Origin: Oscillospiraceae bacterium
GTDB lineage: Bacteria > Bacillota > Clostridia > Oscillospirales > SIG627
DNA length: 48,637 nucleotides
NCBI GenBank assembly: GCA_034925865.1
Contig: JAYFRN010000018.1
Span: 1-48,637 of the forward strand
Reading direction: 5' to 3'
The translations under genes and the position numbers were made by a program. The notes beneath the pieces were generated by a model that did not search any database, was not told the origin of the DNA, and worked only from the letters and a program-made list of their open reading frames with translations. Numbering within the stretch: the stretch's first letter is position 1; each line of letters begins with the position of its first letter. Of the stretch, positions 42,254 through 48,637 are shown in pieces.

Positions 42254-42279
42254 ATATCACGAATGGTTCTGCTTGTCAA
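42251..42279 (-). promoter_or_regulatory. Sigma-A promoter of the GntR-ABC operon
   Basis: On the minus strand: TTGACA (42274-42279), 17-base spacer, TATAGT (42251-42256) with TGA in front. The -10 overlaps the operator by three bases. Confidence 0.85.
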
Positions 42280-42295
42280 TAACTGTTTATGGCAA

Positions 42296-42874
42296 TTACA
42301 GGATATTGATGGAAATAATTTTAATCTCCTCAACAGGCTTATCCTGTCTGTTGCGTTTCGCTGCGGCAATTTTATCGACAATATCCATACCGTCGGTAAC
42401 CTGTCCGAATACAGTGTGATGATTGTCGAGCCACGGAGTGCCTCCCAGCTCGGCATATTTATCTACAATTTCCGTATCCCATCCGGCGCGTTTAATTTGT
42501 TCGATCATGGATTCATCGCATCCGGAGGCTTGAACAATGAAAAACTGGCTGCCGTTTGTGTTAGGACCTGCGTTTGCCATCGAAAGCGCGCCGCGGTAAT
42601 TATGAAGATGAGGAGAAAACTCGTCCTTAAACGGCTTGCCCCATATGCTTTCTCCTCCCATACCGGTGCCGGTTGGATCGCCGCACTGTATCATGAAATC
42701 GGGGATCACTCTGTGAAATATGATTCCGTTGTAATAGCCGTTTTTAATATGCGTCAGAAAATTCTCGACTGTTTTCGGAGCCTTTTCCGGAAAAAGCTTT
42801 ATTTTAATATCGCCCATTGTGGTTTTTATATTGATTTCCTCGCCCGCGGTCGCTTTATCAAATTGATACATCAT
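42296..42874 (-). CDS. Cyclophilin-type peptidyl-prolyl cis-trans isomerase
   Basis: A 192-residue cytoplasmic foldase. [23 protein letters not shown] opens the fold; [22 protein letters not shown] is the cyclophilin signature with the catalytic Arg; [19 protein letters not shown] and [18 protein letters not shown] complete it. An insertion of ~25 residues ([28 protein letters not shown]) lies before HHTVFG and is seen in some clostridial members. Two ATGs occur in a row (42874, 42871); AAAGG is 9 bases from the first. No terminator separates it from the GntR operon downstream. Confidence 0.95.
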   Translation of the reverse strand: MMYQFDKATAGEEINIKTTMGDIKIKLFPEKAPKTVENFLTHIKNGYYNGIIFHRVIPDFMIQCGDPTGTGMGGESIWGKPFKDEFSPHLHNYRGALSMANAGPNTNGSQFFIVQASGCDESMIEQIKRAGWDTEIVDKYAELGGTPWLDNHHTVFGQVTDGMDIVDKIAAAKRNRQDKPVEEIKIISINIL

Positions 42875-42910
42875 ATCGTACTACCTTTCGATTTATAATA
42901 TTATATACCG

Positions 42911-42939
42911 ATTTTATCATCTTATGATATTTTTGTCAA
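42911..42939 (-). promoter_or_regulatory. Sigma-A promoter of the cyclophilin gene
   Basis: On the minus strand: TTGACA (42934-42939), 17-base spacer, TAAAAT (42911-42916) preceded by TGA. The rest of this gap (about 42945-43165) is AT-rich and shows no gene or recognised element. Confidence 0.8.
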
Positions 42940-43171
42940 TGTCATATATATTATTGACGAGTCAGTTAAGGTAACCTCTAAGAATTCGTTTTTGCTGTTG
43001 TTCCACTCTCAAAAAAACGAAAAAAGCAGAGATAATAAAAGAAAACAAGAGATGTAATTTTGAGTTATTGAATATTTAGAGCCAATAATCGCCATGACGG
43101 TAAATATCGGTTGTCATATATGGCCGCTTATAATTTCATCCGTTTATTGGAATTGCTGCCAAGGCATTAAT

Positions 43172-43208
43172 AAAAACGGCGGCGCGGCGAATATCGCCGT
43201 GCCGCCGT
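43172..43208 (-). terminator. GC-rich terminator of typA
   Basis: ACGGCGGCGCGGCGA (43176-43190) pairs with TCGCCGTGCCGCCGT (43194-43208), one G-U pair, 3-base loop; on the minus strand it is followed by a T-run. Confidence 0.93.
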
Positions 43209-43253
43209 ATACCTATAAATATCTCAATAAAATAAGATTAAAGTCTGTCCGGT

Positions 43254-45089
43254 TCAGGCGTTCGCCATACCCAGTTTATCCTTTGCGCGCTGCTTTGCGC
43301 GAAGATCATTTGAAAGGATCTTCTTACGGAGCCGCAGAGATTGAGGAGTGACCTCAAGAAGCTCGTCATCGGCGATGAACTCAAGGCATTTTTCAAGCGT
43401 CATGACGCGCGGCGGGACGAGACGAAGCGCTTCGTCGGCACCGGTTGAACGGACGGCGGTGAGGTGCTTTTTCTTGCAGGGGTTGACGACAAGGTCGCTT
43501 GAATCGTTGGATTCACCGATGACCATGCCTTCATATACATTTAACTGATTGGGAATAAACATAGTTCCGCGATCTTGCGCGTTGTACATGCCGTATGAAG
43601 TGGTTGTTCCGTTTTCAAAAGCGATAAGCGAACCGCGCGCACGCGCTGAAAGAGCGCCTTTCAGCGGAGAATAGCCTTCAAATTCGGTATTTACAATGGC
43701 GTTGCCTTTTGTGGCTGTCATCAAATCGCTGCGAGCGCCGAAGAGTCCGCGCGAGGTGATAATGAATTCTATACGTGTATATCCTGACGAAATCGGGGCC
43801 ATGGATACCATTTCGCCCTTGCGTTGAGAGATCAAATCGATGACGGTGCCGTTATATTCGTCAGGAGTGTCAACAAAAAGGCGTTCGTAAGGCTCGCACT
43901 TAACTCCTTCTATTTCTTTTATGATTACGGTCGGTTTGGACACCTGAAATTCAAAGCCCTGGCGTCTCATGTTTTCTATCAGCACGGAAAGATGGAGCTC
44001 TCCTCGACCGGAAACCTTCAAGGTGTCGGTGGTATCGGTATCTTCCACTTTGAGACTTATGTTTGATTCGAGCTCTCTGTAAAGGCGCTCGCGGAGATGG
44101 CGCGAGGTCACGTACTGTCCTTCTGATCCGGCGAAGGGAGACGTATTGACGGAGAAGAACATTGACAGCACGGGCTGATCTATTTCGACAAAAGGCAGCG
44201 GCTCCGGATTGTCGAAATCGCAGACAGTCTCTCCGATATTTATATCTGGTATGCCTGAAAGGCAAACAATGTCGCCGGAATAGGCGCATTCCACCTGCTT
44301 TTTCTTTAAGCCTTCGAATACATATATTGAGGAAAGGCGGTATTTATCAACGGCACCGCTTTTGCGGCAGACGCTGATCATTGTTTTTTCGCAGATATGA
44401 CCGCGCGTAATTTTGCCGACTGCAATACGTCCGGTATATTCGTTGAAATCAATGTTAGATACCATCATCTGGAACGGAAGCAGGTCTTCCGATTCCGGGG
44501 CCGGTATTTTTTCAATTATAAGGTCAAACAAAACACGCAGATTTTCATCCTGCTTGTCCGGAACGAGAGAGGCCGTTCCATCGCGTCCCGATGCATATAC
44601 GACCGGAACATTCAGCTGTTCTTCCGTGGCTCCGAGGTCAATCAAAAGGTCATACACCTCTTCGAGAACCTGCGCAGGACGGGCGGCGGGCCGGTCGATC
44701 TTGTTGACGACAATAATCGGCACGAGATGGAGAGCAAGGGCTTTTTTCAACACGGTGCGTGTTTGCGGCATGCAGCCTTCGAAGGCGTCGACAAGCAGAA
44801 GAACACCGTCTACCATTGAAAGGCTTCGTTCAACCTCGCCTCCGAAATCCGCATGTCCGGGAGTGTCGACGATATTGATTTTATAGTCCTTGTATAAGAG
44901 TGAAGTGTTCTTTGCGAGTATCGTAATTCCGCGCTCGCGTTCGAGGTCGTTTGAGTCCATTACGCGCTCCGCAACCTGTTCGTTGACGCGGAATGTGCCG
45001 GTCTGTTTGAGCATTGCGTCGACAAGCGTTGTCTTGCCGTGGTCGACATGTGCTATTATTGCGATGTTTCTGATCTTTTCGTTTTTCAT
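43254..45089 (-). CDS. typA: Ribosome-associated GTPase TypA/BipA
   Basis: A translational GTPase related to EF-G that binds the ribosome and helps assembly and stress adaptation. It has 611 residues. The G domain has IIAHVDHGKTT at 11-21, RERGITI, DTPGHADFGGEVERSL and NKIDRPAARP. The later part shows the elongation-factor domains and the TypA C terminus (RGLFGARSDLMTATKGNAIVN, SYGMYNAQDRGTMFI). ATG 45089 is used; a TTG at 45095 would add two residues. The Shine-Dalgarno sequence is weak. Single-gene unit with promoter and terminator. Confidence 0.97.
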   Translation of the reverse strand: MKNEKIRNIAIIAHVDHGKTTLVDAMLKQTGTFRVNEQVAERVMDSNDLERERGITILAKNTSLLYKDYKINIVDTPGHADFGGEVERSLSMVDGVLLLVDAFEGCMPQTRTVLKKALALHLVPIIVVNKIDRPAARPAQVLEEVYDLLIDLGATEEQLNVPVVYASGRDGTASLVPDKQDENLRVLFDLIIEKIPAPESEDLLPFQMMVSNIDFNEYTGRIAVGKITRGHICEKTMISVCRKSGAVDKYRLSSIYVFEGLKKKQVECAYSGDIVCLSGIPDINIGETVCDFDNPEPLPFVEIDQPVLSMFFSVNTSPFAGSEGQYVTSRHLRERLYRELESNISLKVEDTDTTDTLKVSGRGELHLSVLIENMRRQGFEFQVSKPTVIIKEIEGVKCEPYERLFVDTPDEYNGTVIDLISQRKGEMVSMAPISSGYTRIEFIITSRGLFGARSDLMTATKGNAIVNTEFEGYSPLKGALSARARGSLIAFENGTTTSYGMYNAQDRGTMFIPNQLNVYEGMVIGESNDSSDLVVNPCKKKHLTAVRSTGADEALRLVPPRVMTLEKCLEFIADDELLEVTPQSLRLRKKILSNDLRAKQRAKDKLGMANA

Positions 45090-45152
45090 ATGCAAATCCG
45101 TTTCAAAGAGTTCGATTTGAGTCGATTTTTATAAGCCTAATAACAAACATTC

Positions 45153-45181
45153 ATTATATCATATATGGTATAGAATTGCAA
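45153..45181 (-). promoter_or_regulatory. Sigma-A promoter of typA
   Basis: On the minus strand: TTGCAA (45176-45181), 17-base spacer, TATAAT (45153-45158) preceded by TGA. Confidence 0.8.
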
Positions 45182-45379
45182 TACATTTTTTAAAATATGC
45201 GTACTTTTAATATTTTTTGTCGAAAAAAAACTTTAACAGTAATTTCGTTTGCTATAGAGATTGTAAAAGCTTCTTAATTCAGTATGTGAAAAAGCAGAAT
45301 TCTCGGACTAAATTCCATTGCAAAATCCATTATGGTATTTACGAAATTCTCAGGACTTGAAATTTCTAAAAAATAATGA

Positions 45380-45408
45380 TTGACAAATTATAATGGTTAT
45401 GATATAAT
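45380..45408 (+). promoter_or_regulatory. Sigma-A promoter of the T-box leader and thrS
   Basis: Consensus TTGACA (45380-45385), 17-base spacer, TATAAT (45403-45408) with TGA in front. Start near 45415. Between this and the typA promoter (about 45182-45379) only AT-rich sequence is seen. Confidence 0.9.
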
Positions 45409-45414
45409 TAGATA

Positions 45415-45680
45415 ATTCTTAATTGGGACATGTCGATTTATGTATTCCGATCCAGAGAGACGGCATTTTTGGTGAAAGCCGTTTCGGAAATATAATCGGT
45501 ACCGCCCGTTTTCCGGCATTTACCGGAAGAAATCCCGCAGGAAATGGCGGGCGCAGGATCCGCGTTAAGGATCGCAATGAGGGCAATTCGTTTTGGGCTT
45601 GACAAAGCCATGTGTTGCCGTTGTTGGGTGGAATCGTGAGTTCATTATGCTCACCCCGACCTTTTCGGGGCGAGCTTTTT
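45415..45680 (+). promoter_or_regulatory. T-box leader controlling thrS (senses uncharged tRNA-Thr)
   Basis: A leader of ~290 bases. CAGAGAGACGGC followed by TTGGTGAAAGCCG (about 45453-45480) is the stem I distal hairpin with AGAGA and GGTG elements. ACC at 45501-45503 is the likely threonine specifier codon. GCGTTAAGGATCGCAATGAGG (about 45560-45582) is the conserved stem before the antiterminator. The T-box sequence TGGAATCGTG (45629-45638) differs from the usual TGGNACCGCG at two positions. A terminator follows. Uncharged tRNA-Thr would stabilise the antiterminator and let thrS be transcribed. Confidence 0.92.
45649..45680 (+). terminator. T-box leader terminator
   Basis: GCTC-A-CCCCGA (45649-45659) pairs with TCGGGG-C-GAGC (45665-45675) with one mismatch, followed by TTTTT. 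The regulated terminator of the thrS leader. Confidence 0.92.
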
Positions 45681-45706
45681 ATTTTTATAATATTTTGGAG
45701 AAAATC

Positions 45707-47641
45707 ATGAAAATCAAACTTATCGACGGCTCTGAAAAAGAGCTGGAAGCGCCGATCAAGGCTATCGACGCCGTAAAACACATCAGTCAGGGCCTTGCTA
45801 AATCTGCCATTGCCGTTTACATTGACGGAAAACTCACTGAGCTTAATAAGGTTCTTATAAGCGATTGTGAATTGAGAGTCGTTACTTTTGATGACGAAGA
45901 AGGCAGAAAAATCTACCGTCATACCGCTTCTCATATTCTCGCTCAGGCTGTTAAACGTCTTTATCCGCAAGTCAAGCTGACAATCGGGCCTGCGATAGAT
46001 AACGGATTTTACTATGATTTTGACAGTGAAATCAGCTTCACTCCGGACATTCTTGCCAAGCTTGAAAAAGAGATGAATAAAATAATCGCCGAAAATCTTC
46101 CCCTCGAACGCTTTACTCTTTCGCGCGAGGACGCGCTTAAGTTCATGGAAGAAAAGGGCGAACCGTATAAGGTTGAATTGATAAACGACCTTCCGGAAAA
46201 TGAGGAAATCTCGTTCTATAAGCAGGGCGACTTCGTCGACCTTTGCGCCGGGCTGCATCTCATTTCCACGGGTAAGGTGAAAGCTGTGAAGCTGACAGCC
46301 TGCACAGGTGCATATTGGCGCGGGGACAGCAACAAAAAAATGCTTCAGAGAATATACGGAACCGCTTTTCCGTCCAAAGAAGAGCTTGAATCCTATATCA
46401 CCCAGGTTGAAGAAGCAAAAAAGCGCGATCACAACAAGCTTGGCAGAGAGCTTGAGTATTTTACAACTGTCGACATGATCGGACAGGGACTCCCGATATT
46501 AATGCCAAAGGGCGCGCGTGTTATTCAGCTGTTGCAAAGATTTGTGGAGGACGAGGAACAGCGCCGCGGATATCTTCTCACAAAAACTCCGTTTATGGCA
46601 AAACGTGATCTTTACAAGATATCGGGTCACTGGGATCATTACCGCGATAATATGTTTATTATGGGCGATCCCGAAGCGGAGGGAGAAGTGTTCGCGCTCC
46701 GCCCGATGACATGTCCGTTCCAGTTCATGGTTTATCTTAACAAAAAGCGTAGCTATCGTGATCTTCCTATGAGACTCAACGAGACTTCGACACTTTTCAG
46801 AAACGAAGCATCCGGCGAAATGCACGGTCTCATCCGTGTGCGTCAGTTTACAATTTCCGAAGGACACATCGCGTGTATGCCCGAGCAGCTTGAAAGCGAA
46901 TTTGCCGGGGCGCTTGATCTTGCGAGATATATGCTCAGTACTCTCGGACTTGATGATGAAGTGTCATACCGCTTCTCGAAATGGGATGAAAACGATAAGG
47001 CGAAATATATCGGCTCTCCCGAGGAATGGGAAAGCGTGCAGAACCGTATGAGAGTCATACTCAATGATCTTAAAATCAATTACAAGGAATCCGCGGGAGA
47101 GGCCGCTTTCTACGGACCCAAGCTTGATATCCAGATCAAGAATGTACACGGCAAGGAAGATACTCTTATCACGATTCAAATCGATTTTCAGTTGGCCAGC
47201 CGATTTGGCATGGTATATACAGATGCGGACGGTCAGCAGAAATATCCATATGTAATACACAGGACATCAATCGGCTGCTACGAGCGTACACTTGCTCTGC
47301 TTATCGAAAAATACGCCGGGGCATTTCCGACATGGCTCGCGCCTGTACAGGTTCAGGTTCTCCCGATTTCCGAAAGACAAGCGGAGTATGCCGATTCCAT
47401 TACAAAACGTCTTTCCGACGCCGGTATAAGAACCGAATGTGACAAGCGCAGCGAAAAAATAGGATATAAAATCAGAGAAGCTCAGCTACAGAAGGTGCCG
47501 TATATGCTCGTTGTGGGAGATAAAGAGCAGGAAAGCGGAATCGTCGCTGTACGTTCCCGCAAGAACGGCGATATGGGCACAAAGTCCCTCGATGAATTCC
47601 TTTCAGCGATACTCCTGGAAGTTGCTGAGCGAGTTAAATAA
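45707..47641 (+). CDS. thrS: Threonyl-tRNA synthetase
   Basis: Charges tRNA-Thr. It has 644 residues from ATG 45707 (GGAG 6 bases upstream); a longer reading from 45593 lies inside the T-box leader and is not real. The order is TGS domain (1-61), editing-type domain with RHTASH (H72, H76), class II core and anticodon domain. The zinc site is present as Cys in MTCPFQF, His in SEGHIAC and His in YVIHRTS. The core motif sequence CPFQF...NETSTLFRNEASGEMHGLIRVRQFTISEGH differs from the common CPHH...DDAHIFC form, marking a divergent subtype. Anticodon domain begins AGAFPTWLAPVQVQVLP. Confidence 0.97.
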   Translation: MKIKLIDGSEKELEAPIKAIDAVKHISQGLAKSAIAVYIDGKLTELNKVLISDCELRVVTFDDEEGRKIYRHTASHILAQAVKRLYPQVKLTIGPAIDNGFYYDFDSEISFTPDILAKLEKEMNKIIAENLPLERFTLSREDALKFMEEKGEPYKVELINDLPENEEISFYKQGDFVDLCAGLHLISTGKVKAVKLTACTGAYWRGDSNKKMLQRIYGTAFPSKEELESYITQVEEAKKRDHNKLGRELEYFTTVDMIGQGLPILMPKGARVIQLLQRFVEDEEQRRGYLLTKTPFMAKRDLYKISGHWDHYRDNMFIMGDPEAEGEVFALRPMTCPFQFMVYLNKKRSYRDLPMRLNETSTLFRNEASGEMHGLIRVRQFTISEGHIACMPEQLESEFAGALDLARYMLSTLGLDDEVSYRFSKWDENDKAKYIGSPEEWESVQNRMRVILNDLKINYKESAGEAAFYGPKLDIQIKNVHGKEDTLITIQIDFQLASRFGMVYTDADGQQKYPYVIHRTSIGCYERTLALLIEKYAGAFPTWLAPVQVQVLPISERQAEYADSITKRLSDAGIRTECDKRSEKIGYKIREAQLQKVPYMLVVGDKEQESGIVAVRSRKNGDMGTKSLDEFLSAILLEVAERVK

Positions 47642-47649
47642 ATAAAATG

Positions 47650-47739
47650 ATATAGCGAAACGGGGGAAACCTTCCAAAAACCAATGCTGAGGTACTTTTC
47701 ACGAAAGAGTCCCTCATACTACCCCAAAAGCGCTTATAT
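47650..47739 (+). ncRNA. Candidate structured RNA downstream of thrS
   Basis: Three nested pairings are visible over 90 bases: ATATAGCG (47650-47657) with CGCTTATAT (47731-47739, one bulge), GGGG (47662-47665) with CCCC (47722-47725), and TGAGG...ACTTTT with AAAGAGT...CCTCA (47688-47716). A competing small hairpin GGAA-ACC-TTCC lies at 47665-47675. It is followed by a terminator. No known RNA family recognised; it could simply be the thrS 3' untranslated region. Confidence 0.35.
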
Positions 47740-47760
47740 TGGATTAATAAACAAAAAATA

Positions 47761-47799
47761 CCGTTCCTGATATGCTTTGAAAATCAGGAACGGGTTTTT
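47761..47799 (+). terminator. Rho-independent terminator downstream of thrS
   Basis: CCGTTCCTGA (47761-47770) pairs with TCAGGAACGG (47784-47793), followed by GTTTTT; an A-run on the left side makes it usable in both directions. Confidence 0.92.
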
Positions 47800-48005
47800 A
47801 GTTTACACAATACCGAAGCATAAATTCGGAGCGTCTATTAGAGTAATAATTATTGAAGCTTATAGGGATTCTTAAGGGCCCTTTTTCAAAAGAGTACTTA
47901 AGTGGGGTTAATGGATAAGCCCACTCTATAAATATAAAAGAGAAGTGAATTATGATTTATAGAATTATAGATCGTAGTAGAGGCAATGTTCACAATACAA
48001 AATAA
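47800..48005. other. Intergenic region between thrS terminator and the TPR-regulator-like gene
   Basis: No convincing gene. A hairpin AGTGGG (47901-47906) with CCCACT (47920-47925) is visible. A 17-codon reading frame (47952-48005, MIYRIIDRSRGNVHNTK) follows AGAAGTGA but is too short to support. Confidence 0.4.
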
Positions 48006-48551
48006 CTATTGGATAACATTCAGCTTTTTAAAATCTACGCGTTCCCGTATAGGATCGAATTGTTGGTTGTTCAACCACTCGTAAAAATCTTCAGTTTGTG
48101 TACTGGTTCCTGTACGAATGAATTTGTTCGAATCGACTTCTAACATATCAAAAAAGGGAGCGGTATATTTATAGATGCTTGTATTAATAGTAATGTTATC
48201 ATATTTTTTTGCGTGATACAGCATTTCTTGCATAGAAATAATTGCATCGTCATAACGTTTATCTTGCAATAAATATGAGACTTTTTCCATAAGACATTCA
48301 AACAAAACTGCATGAAAATGAAGATAATTTTCGTCGGGTATAAACAGTTTTATTATCTGTTCCTCAATGTTACGAGCTTGAATGGTCTTAATATTACGCA
48401 AACTAAAAATTATACTGTACAAACCGTCTTTCACTAATTTCTGACGGTGGCGGGTAAGAGCATCTCCGGACAAACAATATTCTAATATGTCATCTTTACT
48501 TAATGCCCGCTGAACAAAAGAAAATATACAGCAAGGCAAGACAAATCGCAA
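48006..48551 (-). CDS. XRE/TPR-type regulator C-terminal region, DNA-binding part missing
   Basis: A 181-residue reading frame. The segment LLQDKRYDDAIISMQEMLYHAKKYD is TPR-like, and the end (FFDMLEVDSNKFIRTGTSTQTEDFYEWLNNQQFDPIRERVDFKKL) resembles the C-terminal tail of clostridial XRE-family regulators, where the helix-turn-helix sits at the N terminus and the tail ends in a FDPIRxDxRF motif. Here no helix-turn-helix precedes it; the first ~18 residues (MRFVLPCCIFSFVQRA) look unrelated, there is no ribosome binding site, and a divergent promoter starts just upstream. It is probably a truncated remnant. Confidence 0.5.
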   Translation of the reverse strand: MRFVLPCCIFSFVQRALSKDDILEYCLSGDALTRHRQKLVKDGLYSIIFSLRNIKTIQARNIEEQIIKLFIPDENYLHFHAVLFECLMEKVSYLLQDKRYDDAIISMQEMLYHAKKYDNITINTSIYKYTAPFFDMLEVDSNKFIRTGTSTQTEDFYEWLNNQQFDPIRERVDFKKLNVIQ

Positions 48552-48560
48552 GAATTATGG

Positions 48561-48610
48561 TATAATAAGTGCAAGGAAAATGGCCGAAACATGTTAAAAA
48601 GCTTGCACTT
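48561..48610 (+). promoter_or_regulatory. Extended -10 promoter and inverted repeat of a gene at the window edge
   Basis: TATAAT at 48561-48566 is preceded by TGG, an extended -10 promoter. Directly after it AAGTGCAAG (48567-48575) is repeated inverted as CTTGCACTT (48602-48610), a 9-bp repeat with 26 bases between. It spans the start point and leader, so it could be an operator or a leader hairpin. Confidence 0.5.
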
Positions 48611-48622
48611 GGGGGCGACGAG

Positions 48623-48637
48623 ATGTATAAATACAGC
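48623..48637 (+). CDS. First five codons of an unknown gene (cut by window edge)
   Basis: ATG at 48623 follows GGGGGCGACGAG and reads MYKYS to the window end. The promoter at 48561 and this purine-rich site support a real start, but the product cannot be identified. Confidence 0.3.

Noticed and set aside
45593-45706. Longer thrS reading frame starting at 45593
   Set aside because: It runs through the T-box and its terminator; the real start is ATG 45707 with GGAG in front and the protein begins at the TGS domain.
45419-46432. Minus-strand open frame of 337 codons
   Set aside because: It lies opposite the T-box and thrS, has no ribosome binding site, and its translation has no recognisable domain.
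47952-48005. 17-codon open frame with a partial ribosome binding site
   Set aside because: Too short to support without conservation data.
1-48637. CRISPR arrays, rRNA or tRNA genes
   Set aside because: No regularly spaced repeats, no tRNA T-loop with matching acceptor arms and no rRNA-like stretches were seen on either strand.

Overview
The window looks like chromosomal DNA of an endospore-forming member of the Clostridia (Firmicutes) with medium GC content, probably an uncultured Oscillospiraceae-like lineage. The evidence is spoVT, both dipicolinate synthase subunits (spoVFA/spoVFB), the Bacillus-like order miaB - YlbF/YmcA protein - mutS - mutL, a T-box leader in front of thrS, strong AGGAGG-type ribosome binding sites and sigma-A promoters with 17-bp spacers. 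No rRNA, tRNA or CRISPR array was seen. The species cannot be named from the sequence alone.

Layout. 1-60: the first 20 codons of an IS630-like transposase on the minus strand. 0.46-9.5 kb, plus strand: a putative glycosidase-like TIM-barrel protein, miaB, a RicF/YmcA-like protein, mutS, mutL and a flavin reductase. 9.5-15.7 kb: a GH109-like Gfo/Idh/MocA protein, an unknown protein, a membrane-anchored ComEC-type metallo-beta-lactamase protein, a uracil permease and spoVT, separated by long intergenic regions that hold terminators and copies of a ~107-bp palindromic repeat. 15.9-26.1 kb: a dense plus-strand run of glyA, an amidohydrolase, rarA, a GDPD, mscL, an AAC(3)-fold acetyltransferase, a degenerate TIM-barrel protein, nth, polA and pyrE. 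It meets spoVFA-spoVFB head on.

28-32.4 kb, minus strand: two zinc-ribbon membrane proteins, then an operon of a Crp/Fnr regulator and a NitT/TauT-type ABC importer (lipoprotein, permease, ATPase). The regulator's promoter has a perfect palindrome over its start point, which suggests autoregulation. 32.5-34.9 kb: a fused ABC ATPase/FtsX-type permease. 35-38.2 kb, minus strand: an AT-rich accessory island (GNAT acetyltransferase, DUF4375 protein, unknown protein, PIN-domain protein). 38.5-42.2 kb: a YtrA-type GntR regulator with its ABC ATPase and large permease, again with an operator over the promoter. Then come a cyclophilin, typA, and thrS behind a complete T-box leader. The right edge holds a possible structured RNA, what looks like the C-terminal part of an XRE/TPR regulator, and the first codons of a new plus-strand gene.

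Working together: mismatch and base-excision repair and replication (mutS, mutL, rarA, nth, polA) are concentrated here, as are one-carbon and pyrimidine metabolism (glyA, uraA, pyrE) and spore functions (spoVT, spoVF). The least explained feature is the family of palindromic MITE-like repeats (about six copies between 3.9 and 27.9 kb, all intergenic). Next are the autoregulated Crp-ABC operon, the AT-rich island, and an endonuclease III that lacks one iron-sulfur ligand.
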